This document shows, piece by piece, positions 8,140 through 16,090 of a stretch of DNA of 64,000 nt. A program made the translations under genes and the position numbers. Numbering within the stretch: the stretch's first letter is position 1; each line of letters starts with the position of its first letter. Source of the DNA: Bacteroidota bacterium (GTDB taxonomy: Bacteria > Bacteroidota > Bacteroidia > Bacteroidales > VadinHA17); contig JAKQPD010000318.1 in NCBI GenBank assembly GCA_029564935.1, positions 28,168 through 92,167 on the forward strand, read 5' to 3'. The notes beneath the pieces were generated by a model that worked only from the letters and a program-made list of their open reading frames with translations, did not search any database and was not told the origin of the DNA.

Positions 8140-9171
8140 ATGAGCATTCTGAAAATAAACAACAAATACTTAAGGATTTTCACACAGAAAATATCAGGGT
8201 CATTCTATGAAACAGTTACCGGAAGGAACGGAATACTAAGTTCCTTGGTGATTGCAGCTACCTTAGTGTCAGTGATCACATTTAACTCCTGTATAAGCGG
8301 GGGTACTGCAACAAATGAAACACCAACCAGAGGTAATATTAAAATTATAGCCGACGAGTCATTCCAGCCGGTGATTGATACAGAAATATCCACTTTCACA
8401 CAACTTTATACAAATGCAAAGATCACACCACGGTATAAACCCGAGGTTGATGTGATAAACGATTTCATGAACGATTCTGTAAAAGTTATAGTCACAAGCA
8501 AAAAACTTACTGAAGATCAGATAAGATATCTGAGAGACAGTCTGATTGTTGCCCGTACTATAACTTTTGCTTTCGATGGTCTGGCCCTTGTAACAAACAA
8601 GGAAAATAAAGACACTCTGCTCAAATACGAACAGGTACGTAACATATTCCTGGGAAAAGCTGTCTCGTGGAAAGATCTTGATCCAAAATCGAAGCTCGGA
8701 GATATCCGTGTAATATTTGACAACACAAAATCAGGCAATATCAGGTTCTTTAAGGAGCTTTTTGAAATAACTGAAGCATTACCGGGTAATTTCTATGCAG
8801 TTAATTCCAATCCGGAAGTCATTGATTTTGTCTCAAGGAATCCTGATGCCCTGGGAATTGTAAGTGTGAACTGGATGAGCGACAAAGATGACCCGGCAAG
8901 TCTGGCTAACAGGAAAAGAATAAATATCCTTGGAATATCCCGCCCCATTCTGGATGACGGATCATATTACCGTCCCGACCAGGGATGGATTTATGATAAA
9001 TCCTATCCCTTTGTGAGAGAGATTTATCTGATAACCAGGGAAACATTTAAAGGACTTGGAGCCGGATTTATTCAGTGGGCAACTGCTGAGCAGGGCCAGA
9101 GGATTGTTCTGAAATCCGGACTTGTCCCGGCTACAATGCCGATAAGGCTGGTGCAGATCAGGAATGAGTAG
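8140..9171 (+). CDS. PstS-like phosphate-binding-type lipoprotein
   Basis: 343 residues. A long N-terminal region ends in a hydrophobic stretch and a lipobox-like TFNSC (Cys about 50), indicating a lipoprotein; an internal start nearer this segment is possible. The mature part is a PBP-superfamily (PstS-like) domain: GNIKIIADESFQP near the start, ARTITFAFDGLALVTNKEN, and VRNIFLGKAVSWKDL. It is not next to PstCAB. Instead it precedes a TPR/ExbB/ExbD/ExbD/TonB cluster, an arrangement I associate with Bacteroidota, suggesting an envelope role tied to TonB energy transduction rather than ABC import. The stop TAG lies within a GAG-rich heptamer repeat. Confidence 0.82.
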   Translation: MSILKINNKYLRIFTQKISGSFYETVTGRNGILSSLVIAATLVSVITFNSCISGGTATNETPTRGNIKIIADESFQPVIDTEISTFTQLYTNAKITPRYKPEVDVINDFMNDSVKVIVTSKKLTEDQIRYLRDSLIVARTITFAFDGLALVTNKENKDTLLKYEQVRNIFLGKAVSWKDLDPKSKLGDIRVIFDNTKSGNIRFFKELFEITEALPGNFYAVNSNPEVIDFVSRNPDALGIVSVNWMSDKDDPASLANRKRINILGISRPILDDGSYYRPDQGWIYDKSYPFVREIYLITRETFKGLGAGFIQWATAEQGQRIVLKSGLVPATMPIRLVQIRNE

Positions 9172-9193
9172 TGAGGAGTGAGGGGTGAGAATA
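9164..9193. repeat. heptamer microsatellite (GTGAGGA/GTGAGGG)
   Basis: ATGAGTAGTGAGGAGTGAGGGGTGAGA has a period of 7 with about four imperfect units. It overlaps the stop codon of the PstS-like gene (GAG TAG). Confidence 0.65.
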
Positions 9194-9297
9194 GAATTAA
9201 AGTCATTAAGGAACTTATCAAAAAATATTAAATAAACAAGTTTAAGAAAAGAGTAAAAAGAAAAATTATTAATATTGACCTCAAATAAAAAACAGCT

Positions 9298-11541
9298 ATG
9301 AGACGTTCCATTTTTACCAAAGGTTTTTTTCTGGCAGGGATACTGGCAGGGTTATTCTTCAGCAACATCCGGGCACAGGATCTTGAGTCTGCGTTGCGAC
9401 TGACAAAAAGCGAACAATATGACAAAGCCCGAGAGATGCTCCAGCAATTGATCCAGAAAGAACCTTCAAATGCTAAGAACTTTTATTATCTTGGTGAAAA
9501 TTTTCTGCTGGATTATTATGCAGATACAATTTCCAATTCATTCAGTCTGGCTACAAATACAGCAAAGGAGGCCTTTCAGAAAGGTGTAAATGCCAATCCG
9601 AATGATCCTCTGAACTACATAGGGCTCGCCAAGGTTGCCGTTTATCAGGGAGATGATAAGACAGCTGCGGAAATGCGTACAAAAGCAAAGAGTTTTCTTC
9701 TTCCATACAAAAACCTGAAAAAGATTAGTCCACCTGCAAAGGATTATGCATTTGCACTTGCAAAAATAGCTGAGACTTACATAAAGGAAAAGGAAGTTGA
9801 CACTGCTTCTGCCTTACCTCTTATAAGACAGGCTGTCAAAATTGATTCAAAAAATCCGGAGATTTACCTTATAGCGGGTGATATCTATATTCTGGCTAAT
9901 GACGGATCAAATGCAATAAAAAACTATAATCTTGCCCAGTTTGCAGATCCGAAATCACCCACAGCCAACATGAAAATAGGAAGTATTTATGTAAGAGGTA
10001 AAAGCCTGAATGCTGCAATCCCCTATTTTGAAGAAGCCATCAGCCTTGATCCCAATTATGCACCAGCATACAGGGAACTCGGGCAGCTATACTGGATGGC
10101 CCAGAGGCTGGAACAGTCAAAATCGAATTACAAGAAGTATCTTGAACTTAACGAAGGTAATATACCTGCCCAGACACGTTATGTGAATGCATTATTTTAC
10201 GCGGGCGACTATGATGAAGTCATCAGGAATGTTGAAGAGATACTTGCTGTTGATAAATCGAGGGCCTATATGAACCGTCTTGCAGGTTACTCGAGCTTTG
10301 AAAAGAAAAATGCCGATTACGACAAAGCCTTATCATATATGGAAGAGCTTTTTAAGGCACTGCCTGCTGACAGGATCCTCTGGAAAGACCATCATTATAT
10401 GGCAAGGATTCTCATGAGGAAAAACCAGAACTTTACCAAGCTTGCTGATGAGCTTGCCAGCCTTCAGGGACAGCTTGAAAAGGAACAGAGCAAGTATGCA
10501 TCTGCTCCGGCTGCAACAAAGCCAAAACTCAAACCGGCTCTTGATGAGCTGACAGCCAAAGTCGAAGAAGCTAAATTAAAAGTTGATAAAGCTAACCAGG
10601 AGATCGACAGGGGTTTCAGTGAATATGAAAAAGTACTTGAAATGAAGCCTCAGGATAAAGGTCTGCTCAGCGAGATGGCATCAAACTATTATAACTTTAA
10701 ACGATATGATAAAGCTGCAAAGACCTGGGCAATGCTTATTGACCCCGCAAATGAAAAAGTTGAGGACTTTATGCAGATCGGCCGTGCTTATTATATCGGT
10801 GAAAAATACAAATCAGCCGACTCAGTGTTCAATCTGGTGATCCAGAAGGATCCGAACTATCTCCCGGCATATACATACATTGCCCGTACATATTCAAGGA
10901 TGGATCCTGATTCCAAAATGGGGCTGGCCAAACCAAAATTCGAGAAATTGCTTGATGTTGCAAAATCAGATTCATTGAAAAATGAAGACAGTATGATCGA
11001 AGCTCTGAAATATCTGGGCTATTACTACATGTCAAAGGATGATTACAATACATCAAGGAATTACTACAACAGGCTTATCAACCTGAATCCTTCAAACAAA
11101 GAGAACAAGATAGCAGGTTATAACGGAATCGGACTGATTGAGTTACGTCTGGCTGGTGCCGAGAAAGTCAATGAGGCACGTCTGCCTTTCCTTTCAAGAT
11201 CTGCTGCAGCTTATGAACAGATACTTGCTTTAGATCCTAATAACGCTTCTGCAAAGAATCAGATCAACTATATACGTGAATTTGAAGCTTCAGTAAGAAA
11301 AGGTATTAATCCCAATGAGATAAAAGGAGTTATAAGGGATGCTGTTTCAAAACAGCCGATAGCCTATGCTTCTATCAGGGTAAAAGATACTGCTGCTGAA
11401 ATGATGTCAAATACCAGAGGTGAATTCAAATTTGAAATTCCTCAGGGATCTGAGTTTCTGCTTATTAGCGCCAAAGGATATTCGACCAAGGAAGTGCCTA
11501 TTACAAAATCGAGAGTATATAATGTTTCTCTGGAAAAATGA
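9298..11541 (+). CDS. TPR-repeat protein with C-terminal carboxypeptidase-regulatory-like domain
   Basis: 747 residues. The signal peptide (MRRSIFTKGFFLAGILAGLFFSNIRAQ) predicts periplasmic location. Several TPR repeats cover most of the protein (for example 'AEAISLDPNYAPAYRELGQLYW'-type units), interrupted by a charged helical stretch around residues 380-440 that looks like a coiled coil. The last 75 residues (IKGVIRDAVSKQPIAYASIRV, NTRGEFKFEIP) form a CarboxypepD_reg-like beta-sandwich, as at the N-terminus of SusC-type receptors. Placement before exbB-exbD-exbD-tonB suggests a scaffold for the TonB energy machine in the periplasm. The specific role is inference. Confidence 0.85.
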   Translation: MRRSIFTKGFFLAGILAGLFFSNIRAQDLESALRLTKSEQYDKAREMLQQLIQKEPSNAKNFYYLGENFLLDYYADTISNSFSLATNTAKEAFQKGVNANPNDPLNYIGLAKVAVYQGDDKTAAEMRTKAKSFLLPYKNLKKISPPAKDYAFALAKIAETYIKEKEVDTASALPLIRQAVKIDSKNPEIYLIAGDIYILANDGSNAIKNYNLAQFADPKSPTANMKIGSIYVRGKSLNAAIPYFEEAISLDPNYAPAYRELGQLYWMAQRLEQSKSNYKKYLELNEGNIPAQTRYVNALFYAGDYDEVIRNVEEILAVDKSRAYMNRLAGYSSFEKKNADYDKALSYMEELFKALPADRILWKDHHYMARILMRKNQNFTKLADELASLQGQLEKEQSKYASAPAATKPKLKPALDELTAKVEEAKLKVDKANQEIDRGFSEYEKVLEMKPQDKGLLSEMASNYYNFKRYDKAAKTWAMLIDPANEKVEDFMQIGRAYYIGEKYKSADSVFNLVIQKDPNYLPAYTYIARTYSRMDPDSKMGLAKPKFEKLLDVAKSDSLKNEDSMIEALKYLGYYYMSKDDYNTSRNYYNRLINLNPSNKENKIAGYNGIGLIELRLAGAEKVNEARLPFLSRSAAAYEQILALDPNNASAKNQINYIREFEASVRKGINPNEIKGVIRDAVSKQPIAYASIRVKDTAAEMMSNTRGEFKFEIPQGSEFLLISAKGYSTKEVPITKSRVYNVSLEK

Positions 11542-11686
11542 TACTCTGAAGATAAAAAAGAAAGTTACAGCAACTTAGAAATTATTTTTTGTGACTTATT
11601 ATATGTTTTTGATAAAGAATATTAATAAACTGCTAAAAGTTTAATAATATTCTTTTTCCTCATGAAAAAACAAAATTGAAAATTTA

Positions 11687-11694
11687 TATATTTG
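11687..11694 (+). promoter_or_regulatory. -7 promoter box upstream of exbB
   Basis: TATATTTG followed by C matches the Bacteroidota TAnnTTTG box perfectly and sits 38 bp before the exbB ATG. It suggests exbB-exbD-exbD-tonB can be transcribed independently of the TPR gene. No convincing -33 element was found. Confidence 0.55.
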
Positions 11695-11732
11695 CAAATC
11701 ATTAAATCTTAAACCTAAACAAATCGATAAAA

Positions 11733-12551
11733 ATGAGTAAACAAGGAAGTTCGTTCAAAGATGCGTTGCAAAACATTTTTGCAGTAAGTGCTATTTTAAT
11801 AGCTTTTGTGGTATCCTATTTATTGTTCGTCAATGTAATGGGTAATCCGGTAAATTTTGAAGGAGGTAATCCGAAAGGACATGCTCTTGAGGGAAACTAT
11901 CTTGGAATTATATACAAAGGTGGTTTCATTGTTCCGATTCTTATGACCTGTGTGCTTGTACTAATTATTTTCGTTATAGAAAGGGCTATTACCCTTTCCA
12001 GAGCAAAAGGAAAAGGCAGGTTAAACTTATTCCTGACGCAAATTCAGGGTCTGCTTGAGCAGGATAAAATTGAAGAAGCACTTGAAGCATGTGACAAACA
12101 GAAAGGATCTCTTGCCAATGTTATGAGAGCGGGTCTGGCGCGTTACCGCGACCTGCAGGCAGACAAAGAGCTTGAAAAAGACCAGAAGATCCTGTCAATC
12201 CAGAAATCGTTTGAAGAAGCTACAGCACTTGAGCTTCCGATGCTTTCAAGGAACATGGTCATATTCTCGACGCTTGCTTCAATATCAGTGCTTATTGGGC
12301 TGATCGGTACTGTTCTCGGAATGATCAGAGCGTTTGCTGCTCTTGCACAGTCCGGAGCACCTGATGCTCTTGCTCTTTCACAGGGTATTTCAGAAGCGCT
12401 TGTTAATACAGCCTTCGGTATTACAGGTTCAACACTTTCAATTCTTGCTTTTAACTATTTCTCATCAACAATCGACAGCTACAATTTCAAAATTGACGAA
12501 GCAGGTTTCAGTCTGACACAGAACTTTGCCGCTTCACTTAAAAGCAAGTAG
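11733..12551 (+). CDS. exbB: ExbB/TolQ/MotA family proton channel
   Basis: 272 residues. Hydrophobic segments lie at about 13-34, 60-82, 165-190 and 212-235. The conserved ExbB block 'SVLIGLIGTVLGMIRAFAALA' and the preceding 'MLSRNMVIFSTLAS' are clear. The protein forms the inner-membrane pentameric proton channel that powers TonB with ExbD. It starts a tight unit with two exbD genes and tonB, and has its own -7 box 38 bp upstream. The N-terminal extra TM segment relative to E. coli ExbB is usual for Bacteroidota. Confidence 0.93.
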   Translation: MSKQGSSFKDALQNIFAVSAILIAFVVSYLLFVNVMGNPVNFEGGNPKGHALEGNYLGIIYKGGFIVPILMTCVLVLIIFVIERAITLSRAKGKGRLNLFLTQIQGLLEQDKIEEALEACDKQKGSLANVMRAGLARYRDLQADKELEKDQKILSIQKSFEEATALELPMLSRNMVIFSTLASISVLIGLIGTVLGMIRAFAALAQSGAPDALALSQGISEALVNTAFGITGSTLSILAFNYFSSTIDSYNFKIDEAGFSLTQNFAASLKSK

Positions 12552-12589
12552 TATTGAATCTTTTGGTCAAATAAATAAAATAAGAAAAG

Positions 12590-13228
12590 ATGCCAAAGAT
12601 CAAATTACCAACAAAGTCGCCCAGGATTGACATGACGCCGATGGTTGACACATTCTGTGTTATATTGATATTCCTTATGTTAACCGCTACAATGAGTTCA
12701 CCCGAACCGGCTCCTGTCAGTACACCTTACTCAATATCAGAAAAACCGACTCCTGATTTTAATGCTATGACTTTCCTTCTATCTGCTGACGGTAAAGTTT
12801 TCATGAATTTCGATAACGGACCAGATACTTTATTAAAATTCCGGCCAAAAGTCCTGGCGGAAATGGGAAAAAGATACGGGATCGAGTTCACGGATGCTGA
12901 ATACAGGGAGTTTGAAAAATATCCATCTTCAATGGGTGTCCCTATTGCCCAGATGAAAGCTTTCCTGAGTACACAGGATGGCGCTGCCAGAAAAGAACTT
13001 CAGGTGGGGATTCCGATGGATTCAACTGACAACCAGCTTGCCATGTGGATCCAGTATGCCCGTACAGTTAATCCGAATATCCAGGCTGTCATCAGAGGTG
13101 ATACACAAACTGAATTCCCCGTTGTAAAGAGAGTACTGGATATCCTTCAGGACCTTAATGTTAAAAGGTTTAGCCTGATTACCAGTCTGGAAGCAGCCAA
13201 AATTAACCTAGAAGAAATACAACAGTGA
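12590..13228 (+). CDS. exbD: ExbD/TolR biopolymer transport protein (first copy)
   Basis: 212 residues. The N-terminus PRIDMTPMVDTFCVILIFLM is the ExbD signature; D20 corresponds to the proton-carrying Asp of the single TM helix. The periplasmic region is longer than in E. coli ExbD (141 residues). It partners with the ExbB channel to harvest proton-motive force. It lies 38 bp after exbB and directly before a second, divergent exbD, so the stator may be heteromeric. Confidence 0.92.
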   Translation: MPKIKLPTKSPRIDMTPMVDTFCVILIFLMLTATMSSPEPAPVSTPYSISEKPTPDFNAMTFLLSADGKVFMNFDNGPDTLLKFRPKVLAEMGKRYGIEFTDAEYREFEKYPSSMGVPIAQMKAFLSTQDGAARKELQVGIPMDSTDNQLAMWIQYARTVNPNIQAVIRGDTQTEFPVVKRVLDILQDLNVKRFSLITSLEAAKINLEEIQQ

Positions 13229-13229
13229 C

Positions 13230-13901
13230 ATGGCAGAAATAATTCAACAGGAAAAAGGCAAAAGAGGAGGTAAGAAAAGGGCGAAAAGGATCATTCCGCA
13301 CATGGACATGACTCCTATGGTTGACCTCATGATGTTGTTGATAACCTTCTTTATGCTCACAACTTCGATGGCTAAAGCCAAGGTTATGGACATCACCCTT
13401 CCGGACAAAATAACTGATCCGAATCAGGAAGCACCAAAGATATCAGCCAGTCGTACGCTGAACATTATTCTCGGTCCCGAAAATAAAATATTCTGGTACC
13501 CCGGCGGTGTCAAACCTGAAGAATACAATAATCTGCCTCCGTTAATGGAAACAGATTTCAGCCCCAAAGGTGTTCGTCAATTACTGCTTGAAAGGAACAG
13601 AGCTCTTTTCAGAAAGATCGCTGATTTCAAGCAACAGGTGATTACAGGTAAAATAGATATCTCGCAGGATTCACTTGCGGGAGCGATCAGAAGCCTTAAG
13701 AATGTCGACGACACCGGACCAATTGTGCTTATTAAAGCTTATAAAGCAGCCAATTACGGGAATTTTGTAGATATACTTGATGAAATGAATATCTGTGGAA
13801 TTGCCCGTTATACGTTTGTTGACATCGCATGGTATGAAGAAAAGATGGTGGAATTCGCCATGGGTGGCGCTTCCGCATCATCCAGAACTTCATCCAATTA
13901 A
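13230..13901 (+). CDS. exbD: ExbD/TolR biopolymer transport protein (second copy)
   Basis: 223 residues, starting one base after the stop of the first exbD. A basic N-terminus (KGKRGGKKRAKR) leads to HMDMTPMVDLMMLLITFFML, with the conserved Asp of the TM helix. The C-terminal domain differs from the first copy, including an insertion around residues 85-150. It ends in a Ser-rich tail (GGASASSRTSSN). The two paralogues probably occupy different positions in the ExbB-ExbD complex. Confidence 0.92.
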   Translation: MAEIIQQEKGKRGGKKRAKRIIPHMDMTPMVDLMMLLITFFMLTTSMAKAKVMDITLPDKITDPNQEAPKISASRTLNIILGPENKIFWYPGGVKPEEYNNLPPLMETDFSPKGVRQLLLERNRALFRKIADFKQQVITGKIDISQDSLAGAIRSLKNVDDTGPIVLIKAYKAANYGNFVDILDEMNICGIARYTFVDIAWYEEKMVEFAMGGASASSRTSSN

Positions 13902-13914
13902 CCCGTAAACCAAG

Positions 13915-14700
13915 ATGAAGATGGCAAAAGATAAATTGAGGGCTCCGGCATTTGATGACATAGTGTTTGAGAACCGAAACAAGGAGTACGGAGCTTACAG
14001 ACTGCGTAAGAAATATAAACGCAACGTGCTGATAGCATTGTTAATTGGCATTGCTATTATGTCGACTGTGATCATCACACCATACCTGAATGCAAAAGCT
14101 GCTGAGAGAAGCCAGAAGCGTACAGAAAGACAGGTTGAGATACAGATGGAAAATCTCGACACTCCCAATGAAGCAGTCGCTCCACCACCGCCTCCTCCCC
14201 CACCTCCGCAGGATGTCGTTCAACAGGCAAGATATGTGCCTCCCGTTGTTGTTGACTCGGTTAAACCTGAAGAAGCTACACAGCTTATGACAGCTGACGA
14301 AGCTCAGGTTGAAGTCAAGAATGAAGAGGTAGTCGAGTTTGTTGAAGAGATCAAGGAAGAGGTACAGGAAGAAGAACCGGAACCCGAGCCGTTCGTAGTT
14401 GTTGAGGAAATGCCGATGTTCCCCGGTGGGGATGCTGCTCTCCTCCAATACATAGGCGAACATACGAACTACCCTGAAGTTGCCAAGGAAAACAATATAC
14501 AGGGAAGGGTAATCGTAAGGTTCTGCGTAACCTCAAAAGGTGGTGTAAACCAGGTTAGCGTCCTTAAAGGCGTTGATCCTGAGCTTGATAAAGAAGCAAT
14601 CAGGGTAGTTGAATCACTTCCTGCATTTAAGCCCGGGAAACAGGGCGGGAAACCGGTCCCTGTATGGTACATGGTACCCATTACCTTCACGCTTAAATAA
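13915..14700 (+). CDS. tonB: energy transducer TonB
   Basis: 261 residues. The N-terminus (FENRNKEYGAYRLRKKYKRN) followed by one TM helix (about 43-60) is typical of Bacteroidota TonB. A polyproline run (APPPPPPPPP), then a Val/Glu-rich linker, spans the periplasm. The C-terminal TonB domain has YPEVAKENNIQGRVIVRF and a final VPITFTLK strand that docks on the TonB box of outer-membrane receptors. It is the last gene of the exb cluster. Two start codons are possible (ATG 13915, or ATG 13921 at MAKDK). Confidence 0.94.
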   Translation: MKMAKDKLRAPAFDDIVFENRNKEYGAYRLRKKYKRNVLIALLIGIAIMSTVIITPYLNAKAAERSQKRTERQVEIQMENLDTPNEAVAPPPPPPPPPQDVVQQARYVPPVVVDSVKPEEATQLMTADEAQVEVKNEEVVEFVEEIKEEVQEEEPEPEPFVVVEEMPMFPGGDAALLQYIGEHTNYPEVAKENNIQGRVIVRFCVTSKGGVNQVSVLKGVDPELDKEAIRVVESLPAFKPGKQGGKPVPVWYMVPITFTLK

Positions 14701-14723
14701 GATCATTTTTATTAATCAATATC

Positions 14724-14755
14724 ATGTAGGGACATGCCATGGCATGTCCCTACAT
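14724..14755. repeat. 32-bp perfect palindrome
   Basis: ATGTAGGGACATGCCA|TGGCATGTCCCTACAT is fully self-complementary. It lies between the convergent tonB and threonine aldolase genes and can act as a bidirectional terminator. It supplies the last codon and stop (ATG TAG) of the aldolase gene. The same core, GGACATGCCATGGCATGTCC, recurs at 63734-63753. Confidence 0.9.
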
Positions 14756-15784
14756 TTTTAATTCCTGCATAAGGATTTTAACAAGTCCCCCGATATCCTC
14801 CTCCGACGTATCCCATCCTGTCATTATCCTGTACTCTGAGGTCTTTTCATTCCATGGGTAAAAGAAATATTTCCTGCAGACCTTTTCGGCAACCTGCGGG
14901 GGCATTATTACAAAAACACCATTTGCCTGGACAGGCTGTGTAATTGTTATTCCCTTAACACTGCTTATCTTTTCAGCAAGAACCGACGCCATTGTGTTGG
15001 AATGTGAGGCACATTTCTTCCAGAGGTCATCCCTGAAATATGCTATATACTGTGCAGAAATGAACCTCATCTTGGATGCAAGCTGCATGCTCTGCTTCCT
15101 TATATACTTGAAATCTCCTGAGAGTCCGCTTTTCAGAAAACATACAGCTTCTCCGAACATCATCCCGTTCTTGGTTCCTCCGAAGGACAGAATATCAACA
15201 CCTGCATCTGTTGTGAATGTTTTGAAAGGCAGATCAAGTGAAACAGCTGCGTTGGCAATCCTGGCTCCATCCATATGAAGCAGTAAGCCATGTCTATGTG
15301 CAAAATCTGCAATTTCTTTTATCTCTTCCGGTGTATATACAGTCCCCATTTCGGTAGACTGTGTGATTGAAATGACCTTTGGCTGCGAATGGTGTTCAAA
15401 ATCAAAGCCGTGCATATGTTTTTCAACAGATCCCGGTGATATTTTTCCGTCTGCAGAATCGACTGTCAGTACTTTACATCCTGTAAATTTTTCAGGTGCC
15501 CCGCATTCATCCTGTTCAAGGTGCGCTGTTGAGGCAGTAATCACGGAATTCCACGACCGTGTAACACCTGAAAGGCTTAAGACATTTGCAGCAGTTCCCG
15601 TGAATACAAAAAATGTTTCGGTTTCCGGTCCTAGTTGTTCCTTAAAAAGTGCCATTGCCTCTTCAGTAAATCTGTCATATCCATAACCGATTGTATGACC
15701 ATTGTTGGCTGACCGGATCTCATCCATTATCAGTGGGTGAACACCGGCAGTATTATCACTTGCGAATCCGAATTTTATTTCCAT
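14750..15784 (-). CDS. ltaE: low-specificity L-threonine aldolase
   Basis: 344 residues, fold-type I PLP enzyme. The PLP lysine is K205 in SFGGTKNG; D172 in HMDGARIANA contacts the pyridine N; H88 (TAHLEQDECGAPE) stacks on the cofactor. The reaction is cleavage of L-threonine or allo-threonine to glycine and acetaldehyde. It is cytoplasmic and a single gene. The C-terminus runs into the 32-bp palindrome, so the terminal Met and stop come from the repeat. Confidence 0.93.
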   Translation of the reverse strand: MEIKFGFASDNTAGVHPLIMDEIRSANNGHTIGYGYDRFTEEAMALFKEQLGPETETFFVFTGTAANVLSLSGVTRSWNSVITASTAHLEQDECGAPEKFTGCKVLTVDSADGKISPGSVEKHMHGFDFEHHSQPKVISITQSTEMGTVYTPEEIKEIADFAHRHGLLLHMDGARIANAAVSLDLPFKTFTTDAGVDILSFGGTKNGMMFGEAVCFLKSGLSGDFKYIRKQSMQLASKMRFISAQYIAYFRDDLWKKCASHSNTMASVLAEKISSVKGITITQPVQANGVFVIMPPQVAEKVCRKYFFYPWNEKTSEYRIMTGWDTSEEDIGGLVKILMQELKM

Positions 15785-15805
15785 TTATAAGGTTTTATTA
15801 AAAAA

Positions 15806-15857
15806 TTAACCGCAAAGATTCCCTCGGCGAATGAAGGTGGCAGTACTTTGCGGTTAA
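15806..15857 (-). terminator. long-loop inverted repeat, probable terminator of the symporter operon
   Basis: TTAACCGCAAAG (15806-15817) and CTTTGCGGTTAA (15846-15857) form a 12-bp stem with a 28-nt loop. On the minus strand the stem is followed by TTTTTTAAT. It lies downstream of the small membrane gene of the symporter operon and upstream of ltaE. Confidence 0.6.
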
Positions 15858-15874
15858 AATCTGATTTATTTTAT

Positions 15875-16078
15875 TTATGCCTTTTTCTTCTTCCTCATTG
15901 CCATGAACAGCATAAAGAGTCCGAAGATAAGCATTGTAATGCCCATTATTATATTGACATTAATGCCAAGCGATTTCTGATACAAACCGCTGTCCGATAT
16001 TGTTGCAAAGCCGAAAATTGTTACCAATACTCCAAGTATTGTGAACATCAGTCCTATTGGATATCTTATATCTACCAT
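15875..16078 (-). CDS. small two-helix membrane protein beside the symporter
   Basis: 67 residues, with hydrophobic segments at about 6-27 and 40-60 and a Lys-rich end (RKKKKA). It begins 12 bp after the stop of the sodium:solute symporter and is on the same strand, so it is co-transcribed. Small membrane partners next to SSS transporters are known in other families (for example DUF485/DUF997-type proteins), but I cannot assign this one to them. A role as accessory subunit is inference. Confidence 0.65.
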   Translation of the reverse strand: MVDIRYPIGLMFTILGVLVTIFGFATISDSGLYQKSLGINVNIIMGITMLIFGLFMLFMAMRKKKKA

Positions 16079-16090
16079 TTCTATTTCCTC

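Noticed and set aside
8140-9171. Component of a phosphate ABC importer
   Set aside because: No pstC, pstA, pstB or phoU next to it; the neighbours are TonB-system genes.
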